DNA of 11,280 bases. Source: Bryobacterales bacterium. GTDB lineage: Bacteria > Acidobacteriota > Terriglobia > Bryobacterales > Bryobacteraceae. The notes under the pieces are model-generated. The model ran no database searches. It saw only the letters and a program-made list of their open reading frames with translations, and had not been told where the DNA came from. Location: the NCBI GenBank assembly GCA_020853155.1, contig JADYZL010000300.1:1-11280 (forward strand), given 5' to 3'. A program made the translations under genes and the position numbers. Of this stretch, positions 1 through 5,708 are shown in pieces. Position 1 is the first letter of the stretch, and each line of letters begins with the position of its first letter.

Positions 1-250
1 ATTCCGCTTCGTATCCCGTGTTACGAACCGCTTGCGCCAGCATCTCCGGCGAAACATCGCCCGGATGGTATTGGACTTCCGCCCGGTTTGTCATCAGGCT
101 GACCGTTGCCTTCGTTACACCGGGAGTGCGTTCCAAGGCGCGCTGCACCGCCGATTGGCAGGCAGCACACGTCATTCCCCCCACATCGAGTTGAACTTGA
201 GCGGGAGGCGTCGAGGCTTCCGAAATGGAGCGGGCGTCTTTCTCAGACAT
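1..250 (-). CDS. copA: Probable copper-translocating P-type ATPase, N-terminal HMA domain only (cut by window edge)
   Basis: Seen: an open frame starts at ATG 248-250 and runs without stop to position 1, giving 83 codons. After about 18 polar residues comes a heavy-metal-associated (HMA) domain with the metal-binding motif GMTCAAC (Cys28 and Cys31), followed by the typical beta-alpha-beta-beta-alpha-beta pattern ending in NTGYEAE. A Shine-Dalgarno-like GAGGT lies at 255-259, 4 nt before the start. The gene sits 17 nt downstream of the free HMA chaperone gene. Known: this N-terminal motif (GMTCAAC) and arrangement is typical of CopA/CopB-type Cu(I) exporting ATPases, whose HMA domain receives Cu(I) from a chaperone and which pump copper out of the cytoplasm. 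Inferred: the ATPase core (CPC motif, DKTGT phosphorylation site) is outside the window, so the ATPase call is not directly proven. A mercuric reductase with an N-terminal HMA domain is a less likely alternative, because the neighbours concern copper. Confidence 0.75.
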   Translation of the reverse strand, partial: MSEKDARSISEASTPPAQVQLDVGGMTCAACQSAVQRALERTPGVTKATVSLMTNRAEVQYHPGDVSPEMLAQAVRNTGYEAE

Positions 251-267
251 ACTGACCTCAGAATCGG

Positions 268-489
268 TTATGGTCGAACGGTGGCTTGATAGCCTGCGTC
301 CTCGAGGGCTTTCACGATCGTGCCGGCGGAGGGGCCGTCCGGCGACGCGCTAAATTCGGCGGAACCAATCTCCACGCCGTGCACCTCGCGCACCCCCGCC
401 ATTTCCAGAAGCTTGCGAACGCGGCGAACGCAACCGTCACAGTGCATGCCTTCAATTCGCAGCCGGATTCGTTCCGATGGTGATTCCAT
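268..489 (-). CDS. copZ: Copper chaperone, single HMA domain (CopZ-like)
   Basis: A 73-residue soluble protein made almost entirely of one heavy-metal-associated domain. The binding loop is GMHCDGC (Met15, Cys17, Cys20), and the C-terminal helix carries the usual ALEDAGYQA pattern. There is no signal peptide or membrane segment, so it should be cytoplasmic. Known: such proteins bind Cu(I) with the two cysteines and hand it to the HMA domain of a CopA ATPase or to a copper sensor. The start ATG at 487-489 has a strong GGAGGT at 497-502, 7 nt upstream. It is the first gene of a unit with the probable copA 17 nt downstream, and a CsoR-like operator lies just upstream, which supports copper rather than mercury as the ligand. 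The residue before the first cysteine is His, where Thr is most common. The copper role is inferred from motif and context. Confidence 0.82.
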   Translation of the reverse strand: MESPSERIRLRIEGMHCDGCVRRVRKLLEMAGVREVHGVEIGSAEFSASPDGPSAGTIVKALEDAGYQATVRP

Positions 490-496
490 GCTGTCT

Positions 497-502
497 ACCT
501 CC
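497..502 (-). promoter_or_regulatory. Ribosome binding site of the HMA chaperone gene
   Basis: GGAGGT on the minus strand, 7 nt before the ATG at 489. It is a near-perfect anti-Shine-Dalgarno match and fixes the start of the 73-residue protein. Confidence 0.8.
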
Positions 503-509
503 AGTCTTG

Positions 510-539
510 ATTGTATACCCCCCTAGGGTATTCTTGCAA
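510..539 (-). promoter_or_regulatory. Sigma70-like promoter of the copper unit
   Basis: On the minus strand, TTGCAA (534-539) resembles a -35 box and TACAAT (510-515) matches the -10 consensus at five of six positions. The spacer is 18 nt (516-533). Transcription would start near position 503 or slightly below and read into the chaperone gene, leaving a short leader that contains the GGAGGT site. The promoter begins only about 5 nt beyond the T-tract of the upstream operon's terminator. It is called by eye from consensus and position. Confidence 0.55.
514..531 (-). promoter_or_regulatory. CsoR-like copper-responsive operator
   Basis: The stretch contains an inverted repeat ATACCC (515-520), five bases, GGGTAT (526-531), with a G/C-rich run in the middle. 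Known: CsoR/RcnR-family (DUF156) metal-sensing repressors bind inverted repeats of the form TACCC...GGGTA in front of copZ/copA genes and release the DNA when Cu(I) binds. Here the repeat lies within the 18-nt spacer of the promoter and touches the -10 box, so bound repressor would block RNA polymerase. No csoR gene is present in the window; the regulator's identity is an inference from operator type and the copper genes downstream. Confidence 0.68.
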
Positions 540-543
540 GCAT

Positions 544-570
544 AAAAAAAGCGCGCCTTGGCGGCGCGCT
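544..570 (-). terminator. Rho-independent terminator of the act-cox operon
   Basis: Read on the minus strand, an 8-bp G/C-rich stem AGCGCGCC/GGCGCGCT pairs across positions 563-570 and 550-557 with a 5-nt loop, and is followed by a run of seven T (A-tract 544-550 on the plus strand, its last base shared with the stem). It starts about 30 nt after the coxD stop codon, which places it at the end of the cytochrome oxidase operon and separates it from the copper unit. Confidence 0.9.
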
Positions 571-599
571 CTTCTGGCAATGCGAGACTTCGGGATGCG

Positions 600-1079
600 T
601 TAGTGAGCCGCCTGGCCTCCGGCGGCCTTTGCAGCCTCTCCATGCTCGGAAGCCGCCCCGCCCTTGGGGGCAACCACGTACAGCGGAAGCGGGGCGGGTT
701 GATAGCCCGCCGATACACCCGGTTCCGAAGGAGTAGCCGGTTCGATCTTCGCTCTGGTCTCCACATCGAAGAACGTGAAGCTCATGAAGAGCGCGACGAA
801 GAAGAGCGAGGAAAGGAAGATCACGGCATTCATTCCCTTCTCCCACAATAGGTGCATGAAGATCAGGGCGACGAGGCCCGCCTTCACCGTGGCGATCGCC
901 ATGGCGATCATCAGGTTTACGGTATTTGACCCGAAATTAATCCCGGCGGCCAGAACGGTAATCCCGGTAAGCACAAATAGCGCTAGGATATTTGCAACGT
1001 ACCACTTGGTGTGGTTATGAGTATGAACTTCTTCCCCGTGATGGGGGATGCTTTCCATGGCTTCGTTTTCAACACTCAT
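600..1079 (-). CDS. coxD: Cytochrome c oxidase subunit IV (prokaryotic CyoD/CtaF-like)
   Basis: A 159-residue protein with three predicted membrane helices (about 27-46, 55-78, 84-104). The second helix carries the family signature VKAGLVALIFMHL, seen in bacterial subunit IV proteins of heme-copper oxidases. Known: this small subunit carries no redox centre and helps assemble or stabilise the catalytic core. The N-terminus is His-rich (His13, 14, 19, 21, 23). The C-terminal tail of about 50 residues is rich in Ala, Pro and Gly and is longer than in many homologues, whose length is about 100-110 residues. The start at ATG 1077-1079 is supported by AAAGGA at 1086-1091, 6 nt upstream. It lies 15 nt after coxC and is the last gene before the terminator. 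Confidence 0.88.
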   Translation of the reverse strand: MSVENEAMESIPHHGEEVHTHNHTKWYVANILALFVLTGITVLAAGINFGSNTVNLMIAMAIATVKAGLVALIFMHLLWEKGMNAVIFLSSLFFVALFMSFTFFDVETRAKIEPATPSEPGVSAGYQPAPLPLYVVAPKGGAASEHGEAAKAAGGQAAH

Positions 1080-1094
1080 TGCAGTTCCTTTCGA

Positions 1095-1778
1095 TTAGCT
1101 CACCAGATACAGGAGCGGGAATAGAAAAATCCAAATCAAATCGACCAAGTGCCAATAGAGCCCGGTAAGATCGATAGGCGTGTAGTACGCACTTGAGAAC
1201 ACTCTCTGATGCGTGCGCCAGATGAGATAGGCGATTACACCCATGCCAACGATGATATGGATGCCGTGAATTCCCGTCATCACAAAATACATGCTGAAGA
1301 ATAGGTATTCACCGGGCACGTTGGCGCCTTTATAGCTGAACAAATTGCCTAGAAGGAGCCCGTCATGGAACTTGTGGCTGTACTCGATGTACTTCACGAA
1401 GAGGAACACGCCGCCAAGGCCGAACGTCGCGTAAAGATAGATGAGTGTGGCCTTGATGCGGTTGAGAGCGGCGCTCTGCACGGCCATCACCATCGTGAAA
1501 CTGCTGACGAGCAGGACGAGTGTATTGAGGACGCCGAGGCTGCGGTCGAGGTGATGGTGCGCCTCGATGAAGGCCTGCGGGTGCCGGGTTTGCAGCATGA
1601 AGTAGGCCAGAAACAACCCGGAAAACAACAGGATCTCCGTCACCAGAAAGAGCCACATTCCGATCTTCGAGGCTTCAAACTGTTGCGCCGAATTGTGAAA
1701 ATGGTGCTGCAGGTGCCTCGAATGGGGAGACGCGTGCGCGTGCGCCTGCCCTCCGGCTGGGATAGCGATATCACTCAT
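1095..1778 (-). CDS. coxC: Cytochrome c oxidase subunit III
   Basis: A 227-residue protein with five predicted membrane helices (about 40-61, 81-103, 109-130, 158-184, 205-226), the short five-helix form common in bacteria. Family marks include FEASKIGMWLFLVTEILLF near the first helix, HGIHIIVG in the fourth, and LYWHLVDLIWIFLFPLLYL at the end. Known: subunit III is part of the heme-copper oxidase core, without redox centres, and supports proton uptake and stability. The N-terminal 30 residues, before the first helix, contain seven His between positions 13 and 28. The start overlaps the coxA stop by four bases (ATGA at 1775-1778), indicating translational coupling; a GGAG lies 8 nt upstream of the ATG. 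Confidence 0.93.
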   Translation of the reverse strand: MSDIAIPAGGQAHAHASPHSRHLQHHFHNSAQQFEASKIGMWLFLVTEILLFSGLFLAYFMLQTRHPQAFIEAHHHLDRSLGVLNTLVLLVSSFTMVMAVQSAALNRIKATLIYLYATFGLGGVFLFVKYIEYSHKFHDGLLLGNLFSYKGANVPGEYLFFSMYFVMTGIHGIHIIVGMGVIAYLIWRTHQRVFSSAYYTPIDLTGLYWHLVDLIWIFLFPLLYLVS

Positions 1779-3430
1779 GAATGGGACTCCATTTGTTCAA
1801 GTCTGCGTGCGGCTTTGAAGTCGTACGGTCCGTGCGTAACCACCGGGACGTGATGGAAGTTGTGCGTCGGTGGGGGCGACGAGACCGTCCACTCAAGGGA
1901 GGCCGCACCCCATGGGTTGTTCGGCGCATCGTAGCGCTTCCGGAATAGAGGCACAATCAGCGTCACGGCCATGATCACCAGGCCAACTCCCAGCAGATAG
2001 CTCCCGATGGTGGAGGCGACGTGCAGGAACTGAAATTGGTCCAGGTAGTTGTAGTAGCGGCGGGGCATTCCGCGAGATCCCAACAGGAACTGCGGGATAA
2101 AGGTGCCGTTGAATCCAAGAAAGACAAATAGGCAGCCGATCGCGGCCCAGAGTTCGTTATACATACGGCCGTACATCTTCGGCCACCAGTAATGAAGACC
2201 GGCGAAAAACGCGATCAACGTTCCACCCATCATCACGTAATGGAAGTGGGCAACGATGAAGTAGGTATCGTGCAGGTGAACGTCCACGGCCACGGTGCCC
2301 AGGAAGAGGCCGGTCAGCCCGCCGATGCCGAAAAGTAGCAGGAACGAGATGGCATAAAGCATCGGCGCGCCAAGGCTAATGGACCCGCGGTACATGGTAG
2401 CCAGCCAATTGAACACTTTCACGCCTGACGGGATGGCAACCACGAAAGTAAGGAAGGAGAAGATCGCACCGGCGAACTCGCTCTGGCCACTCACGAACAT
2501 GTGATGGCCCCACACGAAAAAGCTCACCACGGCGATGCCAACGCTCGACCAGGCAATGGCCTTGTAGCCGAAAATCGGCTTATGGGAGAAGGTGGGAATC
2601 ACTTCGGAGATGCATGCCATGCCGGGAAGGATCATGATGTACACCACCGGGTGCGAATAGAACCAGAAGAAATGCTGGAAGAGCACGGGGTCCCCGCCCA
2701 GGCTGGCGTCGAAAATTCCCACCTGGAAGAGCCGCTCCATCAAGAGCAGCACCATCGTGATGCCGATCACCGGCGTGGCAAGCACCTGGATGACTGCGGT
2801 TGCGTACATACCCCAAATAAAGAGCGGCATGTTGTACCAGGAGAGCCCCGGCGCTCGCAGCTTGTGAATCGTAGCGATGAAGTTGACACCGGTCAGAATC
2901 GAGGAGAAGCCCAGCACGAACGCACCCATCGTCATGATGCTTACGCCGCCACTGATCGTCGAACTGTAGGGCGTATAGAACGTCCAACCTGTATCGAGGC
3001 CGCCGCCGATGATCGCGCCCACGGCGAGCAGCGCCCCGAACACATAGAGATAGTAGCTCAGGAGATTCAGGCGTGGAAACGCAACGTCCTTCGCCCCAAG
3101 CATCATCGGAAGAACAAAATTGCCCAGCGTCGCGGGGATCACCGGCACGAGCACCAGAAAGGTCATGATCACGCCATGCAGCGTGAACAGTTGGTTATAG
3201 ACCTCCGCGCTGACGATCGTGGTCTTCGGCGTCAGCAGCTCCGTTCGAAGAACGAGCGCGAGCACGCCGCCCACGAAGAACATGGTCATGATGGTCCAGA
3301 AGTACATCAACCCGATGCGCTTGTGGTCCACCGTAAACAGCCAGTTCTTCAGCCCCGGGTTCTCCGTGAGGAAATTCCCCTCCGGCTCATGGAGCGCGGC
3401 CGGGGTTCGTTGCATTAAGACTTCCGCCAT
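1775..3430 (-). CDS. coxA: Cytochrome c oxidase subunit I, A2-type heme-copper oxidase
   Basis: A 551-residue catalytic subunit that reduces O2 to water and pumps protons, with about 12 membrane helices. Visible ligands by family alignment: low-spin heme a His85 and His397; CuB His260, His309 and His310; the His-linked Tyr264; high-spin heme a3 His395. The K-channel motif is PSGVKVF with Lys338, and the D-channel entry Asp115 lies in GAKDVAFPRLN. The D-channel glutamate of A1 oxidases (HPEVY) is absent: the sequence reads FYSHPVVYIMILP, the YS motif of A2-type enzymes such as those of Thermus and Rhodothermus caa3. The start ATG at 3428-3430 is preceded by AAGGA (3436-3440); the internal Met6 is a weaker alternative. 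It lies 21 nt after coxB and overlaps coxC by four bases. Confidence 0.97.
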   Translation of the reverse strand: MAEVLMQRTPAALHEPEGNFLTENPGLKNWLFTVDHKRIGLMYFWTIMTMFFVGGVLALVLRTELLTPKTTIVSAEVYNQLFTLHGVIMTFLVLVPVIPATLGNFVLPMMLGAKDVAFPRLNLLSYYLYVFGALLAVGAIIGGGLDTGWTFYTPYSSTISGGVSIMTMGAFVLGFSSILTGVNFIATIHKLRAPGLSWYNMPLFIWGMYATAVIQVLATPVIGITMVLLLMERLFQVGIFDASLGGDPVLFQHFFWFYSHPVVYIMILPGMACISEVIPTFSHKPIFGYKAIAWSSVGIAVVSFFVWGHHMFVSGQSEFAGAIFSFLTFVVAIPSGVKVFNWLATMYRGSISLGAPMLYAISFLLLFGIGGLTGLFLGTVAVDVHLHDTYFIVAHFHYVMMGGTLIAFFAGLHYWWPKMYGRMYNELWAAIGCLFVFLGFNGTFIPQFLLGSRGMPRRYYNYLDQFQFLHVASTIGSYLLGVGLVIMAVTLIVPLFRKRYDAPNNPWGAASLEWTVSSPPPTHNFHHVPVVTHGPYDFKAARRLEQMESHS

Positions 3431-3451
3431 GGCTTTCCTTCTCTTTCCCGA

Positions 3452-4396
3452 TTACTTCAACGATTTCACATACTCCGCGAGCGCCTGGATTTCGCGCTCC
3501 CGAAGCAGGCCCTGGAACGAGGGCATGATGGCTTCATAACCGGCGCGTACTCTGGCGGTCGGCTGAAGGAGAGATTCCCTGATATAGTTTTCGTCGACAA
3601 CGGCGGGCGCCGCGTTACTGAACTGATGCGTCTGGCCCCAGATTCCTTTGAATGAAGGGCCTTGAATCCGCGTGCCGTCGATGGAATGGCACGTATTGCA
3701 ACCTTTGTTTACGTAGAGCAGCTTCCCAAGCTCCGGCAGCGGCATATTCATCGCTTCCTCTGCCTTTTGCTCCAGCCACTGCTGATACTGCTCCTCGGTA
3801 TCGACCACGACTTTCGCCAGCATGTTCGAATGGTCCCGCCCGCAGTACTCGGCGCAAAAGACCTGATGTTCGCCAGGCTCATCCGCGTTGAACCATAACT
3901 GGGTATAGCGGTTGGGTACGATATCGGCTTTTATCCGGAAGTCGGGAAGGTAGAAATCGTGAATCACGTCCTGCGAGATCATCACCAGCTTCACGGGGCG
4001 TCCCGCAGGGACGTGCATTTCCTGGCCGAAGCTCATGCCATTGGGGTAGGTGAACTCCCAGGCCCACTTCTTGGCGATCACCTTGATCTCGAGTGCGTCC
4101 GCCGGGGCCACCCGCGCCTGCATGTACGTATTGAAGCCCCAGAACGCCATCACCACAAGCGGGATGCTGGGGATCACGGTCCAGATAATCTCCAGCGCCG
4201 TGTTATGCGTAATATCGGGCGTTTCCTCATTCTGCCGGCGGCGGCGATACTTATAGACAAAATACCCTACGCCGAGCACAATCACGGCGTAGAAGAAAAT
4301 GCCGAAGTAGGTGATAAACATATAAATGTTATCCACTTCGCGCGCATAGTCCGATGCCTGCGTCACGGGCATCATTAATTCTCGAAGCCAATTCAT
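3452..4396 (-). CDS. coxB: Cytochrome c oxidase subunit II with fused cytochrome c domain (caa3 type)
   Basis: A 314-residue subunit. Two membrane helices (about 24-48 and 68-89) anchor a periplasmic cupredoxin domain holding the binuclear CuA centre: His146 in VIHDFYLP and CAEYCGRDHSNM with Cys181, Glu183, Cys185, His189 and Met192. A C-terminal cytochrome c domain follows, with heme site CNTCH (Cys233, Cys236, His237) and the probable axial Met291 in IMPSFQG. Known: this fusion defines caa3 oxidases, in which the attached heme c feeds electrons to CuA. There is no obvious cleaved lipoprotein signal. The start overlaps the stop of the SCO gene by four bases (ATGA at 4393-4396). The fused heme would be the natural electron acceptor from the complex III encoded upstream. 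Confidence 0.97.
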   Translation of the reverse strand: MNWLRELMMPVTQASDYAREVDNIYMFITYFGIFFYAVIVLGVGYFVYKYRRRRQNEETPDITHNTALEIIWTVIPSIPLVVMAFWGFNTYMQARVAPADALEIKVIAKKWAWEFTYPNGMSFGQEMHVPAGRPVKLVMISQDVIHDFYLPDFRIKADIVPNRYTQLWFNADEPGEHQVFCAEYCGRDHSNMLAKVVVDTEEQYQQWLEQKAEEAMNMPLPELGKLLYVNKGCNTCHSIDGTRIQGPSFKGIWGQTHQFSNAAPAVVDENYIRESLLQPTARVRAGYEAIMPSFQGLLREREIQALAEYVKSLK

Positions 4397-5250
4397 CGCG
4401 TGTTCACCAGTTCCTGATTCGAGAGCTTCCCTCTTGCCTTTTCCTGACGGCGCAGTCTGTAGATCATAAAGGCAATCAATATAACGATCAACAGAGCTCC
4501 GATACGCATAAACGTCATGGCAAACACGACGTAGGACCCCGCCGCGGGGTCATAGTGATAGCAGAGCAGCAGCAACTGCTCCGCGCTGAACGAAAAATGC
4601 TCCTGCTTCGCTTCCGCCAGAGCAAGCCGCAGATCGAGTGGTTTGAACTGAATCCCATACAGGTAGCGTGAGACCTTGCCGTGTGGCGTCAAAATCGTGA
4701 TGACCGACGGATGCGAATACTGTTCGATACGCGGGTCGTATTTGTATTTGAAGCCGATCTGTTCCGCCAGCTTCTTCGCGTTGCCGTTATCATCCGAGAA
4801 AAAATGCCAGCCCGGTGCGGGTTTGCCATAGCTGCTCAAATACACCGCCCGCTTCTCCCGTGCGAGCTGCGAAGTCTCGGTGGGATCGATACTGATCGTC
4901 AGGACGGTATAGTCGGCTCCTGGCTCCCACGGGACCTTCCGCATCGTTTCGGTCTGGCCATTCAGCACCAGGTTGCAGAGCATCGGGCAGCGGTAATAGA
5001 CGAGATCGAGAAGAACCGGTTTCCCCTCGGAAAAATACTGCCGCAGCGGCACTCTCTGGCCGGTCTCGTTAATGAAGGTGAGATCCAGATCAATGGATTC
5101 ACCCGCCTTCTCGTCCACGCCCACGCCCTCGTGCATCGCAAGCGGTATGTTGGCCTGCGCACGCAGTGCCGGTACCGTAGCGAACACGAGAGCCGCGGCG
5201 GCCAGGCTACTTAGCAGCAGGCGCGGCAGGTGCTTGCGCGGCAGCCTCAT
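4393..5250 (-). CDS. SCO1/SenC-family copper insertion protein with C-terminal membrane anchor
   Basis: A 285-residue protein with an N-terminal signal sequence (basic residues 2-10, hydrophobic 11-29, possible cleavage after AQA near 33), a thioredoxin-fold SCO domain, and a C-terminal membrane helix (about 241-264) followed by a basic tail. The copper site is CPMLC (Cys88, Cys92, a CxxxC) plus His180 in QYSHPSV. Known: SCO proteins deliver copper to, or reduce the cysteines of, the CuA site of subunit II. The gene is directly upstream of coxB, fitting this role. The sequence CYHYDP before the anchor (Cys230) resembles a mark of a C-terminally anchored SCO subgroup. ATG 5248-5250 has a strong GGGAGGAG at 5254-5261, which fixes the start even though it lies 44 nt inside the preceding gene. 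Confidence 0.92.
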   Translation of the reverse strand: MRLPRKHLPRLLLSSLAAAALVFATVPALRAQANIPLAMHEGVGVDEKAGESIDLDLTFINETGQRVPLRQYFSEGKPVLLDLVYYRCPMLCNLVLNGQTETMRKVPWEPGADYTVLTISIDPTETSQLAREKRAVYLSSYGKPAPGWHFFSDDNGNAKKLAEQIGFKYKYDPRIEQYSHPSVITILTPHGKVSRYLYGIQFKPLDLRLALAEAKQEHFSFSAEQLLLLCYHYDPAAGSYVVFAMTFMRIGALLIVILIAFMIYRLRRQEKARGKLSNQELVNTR

Positions 5251-5671
5251 TCACTCCTCCCATGGATTTCGGGTTCGGGACAACGGGAAATACTTCCTTC
5301 ACCGGCTGGCGGGCGGTGGGGTGCGCGGGAGCACCGGCCTTCGCTTCGGCAACCACCAGATCCATCGCGCGCTGAATCGGCAAGCGGACGATGCCCTTTT
5401 CCCGATCCACGAACTTGTAGGAATACAGCTCCGCATCCTCCCGGGCGCGCAGGTTCCGGTAGTCCTCGCTCACCGGCTCCAGGATCTTCGTAAACTCCTC
5501 CCGCTGCTGCACGGAGTCGAAATACGATTGGACGGCGAACAGGGTCACGATCAGAAACACGACGATCGCAACGCCGGACCATGCAATGAAGCCGATGCGC
5601 ACATCCGTCTGTTCGTAGCCTTTTGCCACCGACTCCTCGAATCCGGCTGGCTTGTGATATTGGTCCGACAT
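5207..5671 (-). CDS. Small single-span membrane protein of unknown function, linked to ACIII and caa3 genes
   Basis: A 154-residue protein I cannot name. Residues 1-26 are polar; one membrane helix covers about 27-48 (IGFIAWSGVAIVVFLIVTLF). It is followed by a probably periplasmic, helix-prone stretch and a conserved-looking segment, LRAREDAELYSYKFVDREKG then VRLPIQRAMDLVVAE (about 94-129). The tail is low complexity, rich in Ala and Pro. No heme, copper or Fe-S ligand motif is seen. From memory, the YxFVDxxKGxVRxPIxRAM pattern recurs in small proteins next to alternative complex III genes in other phyla, but this was not searched. Its place between actF and the SCO gene suggests a structural or assembly role in the ACIII-oxidase assembly. 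ATG 5669-5671 has only a weak GGGGA about 10 nt upstream. The stop lies 44 nt inside the SCO gene. Confidence 0.8.
   Translation of the reverse strand: MSDQYHKPAGFEESVAKGYEQTDVRIGFIAWSGVAIVVFLIVTLFAVQSYFDSVQQREEFTKILEPVSEDYRNLRAREDAELYSYKFVDREKGIVRLPIQRAMDLVVAEAKAGAPAHPTARQPVKEVFPVVPNPKSMGGVNEAAAQAPAAPAAK
5254..5261 (-). promoter_or_regulatory. Ribosome binding site of the SCO gene, inside the preceding gene
   Basis: GGGAGGAG on the minus strand, with GGAGG 5 nt before ATG 5250. It lies within the coding sequence of the upstream 154-residue protein and shows that the 44-nt overlap is real and not an artefact of start choice. Confidence 0.75.
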
Positions 5672-5708
5672 TGGATCGTTATCCCCGTTTTGTTAGTTCG
5701 TGCACCAG

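Noticed and set aside
452..766. A 104-codon minus-strand frame running from inside coxD through the terminator and promoter into the chaperone gene
   Set aside because: It crosses a strong terminator and overlaps two real genes in another frame, with no family resemblance.
2501..3418. A 305-codon open frame on the plus strand opposite coxA
   Set aside because: It mirrors a highly conserved gene and its composition (very rich in His, Arg, Glu) is typical of an antisense shadow.
5672..5708. The 37-nt gap after actF as a possible internal promoter or terminator
   Set aside because: No hairpin with T-tract and no convincing -35/-10 pair is visible; it looks like a plain spacer.
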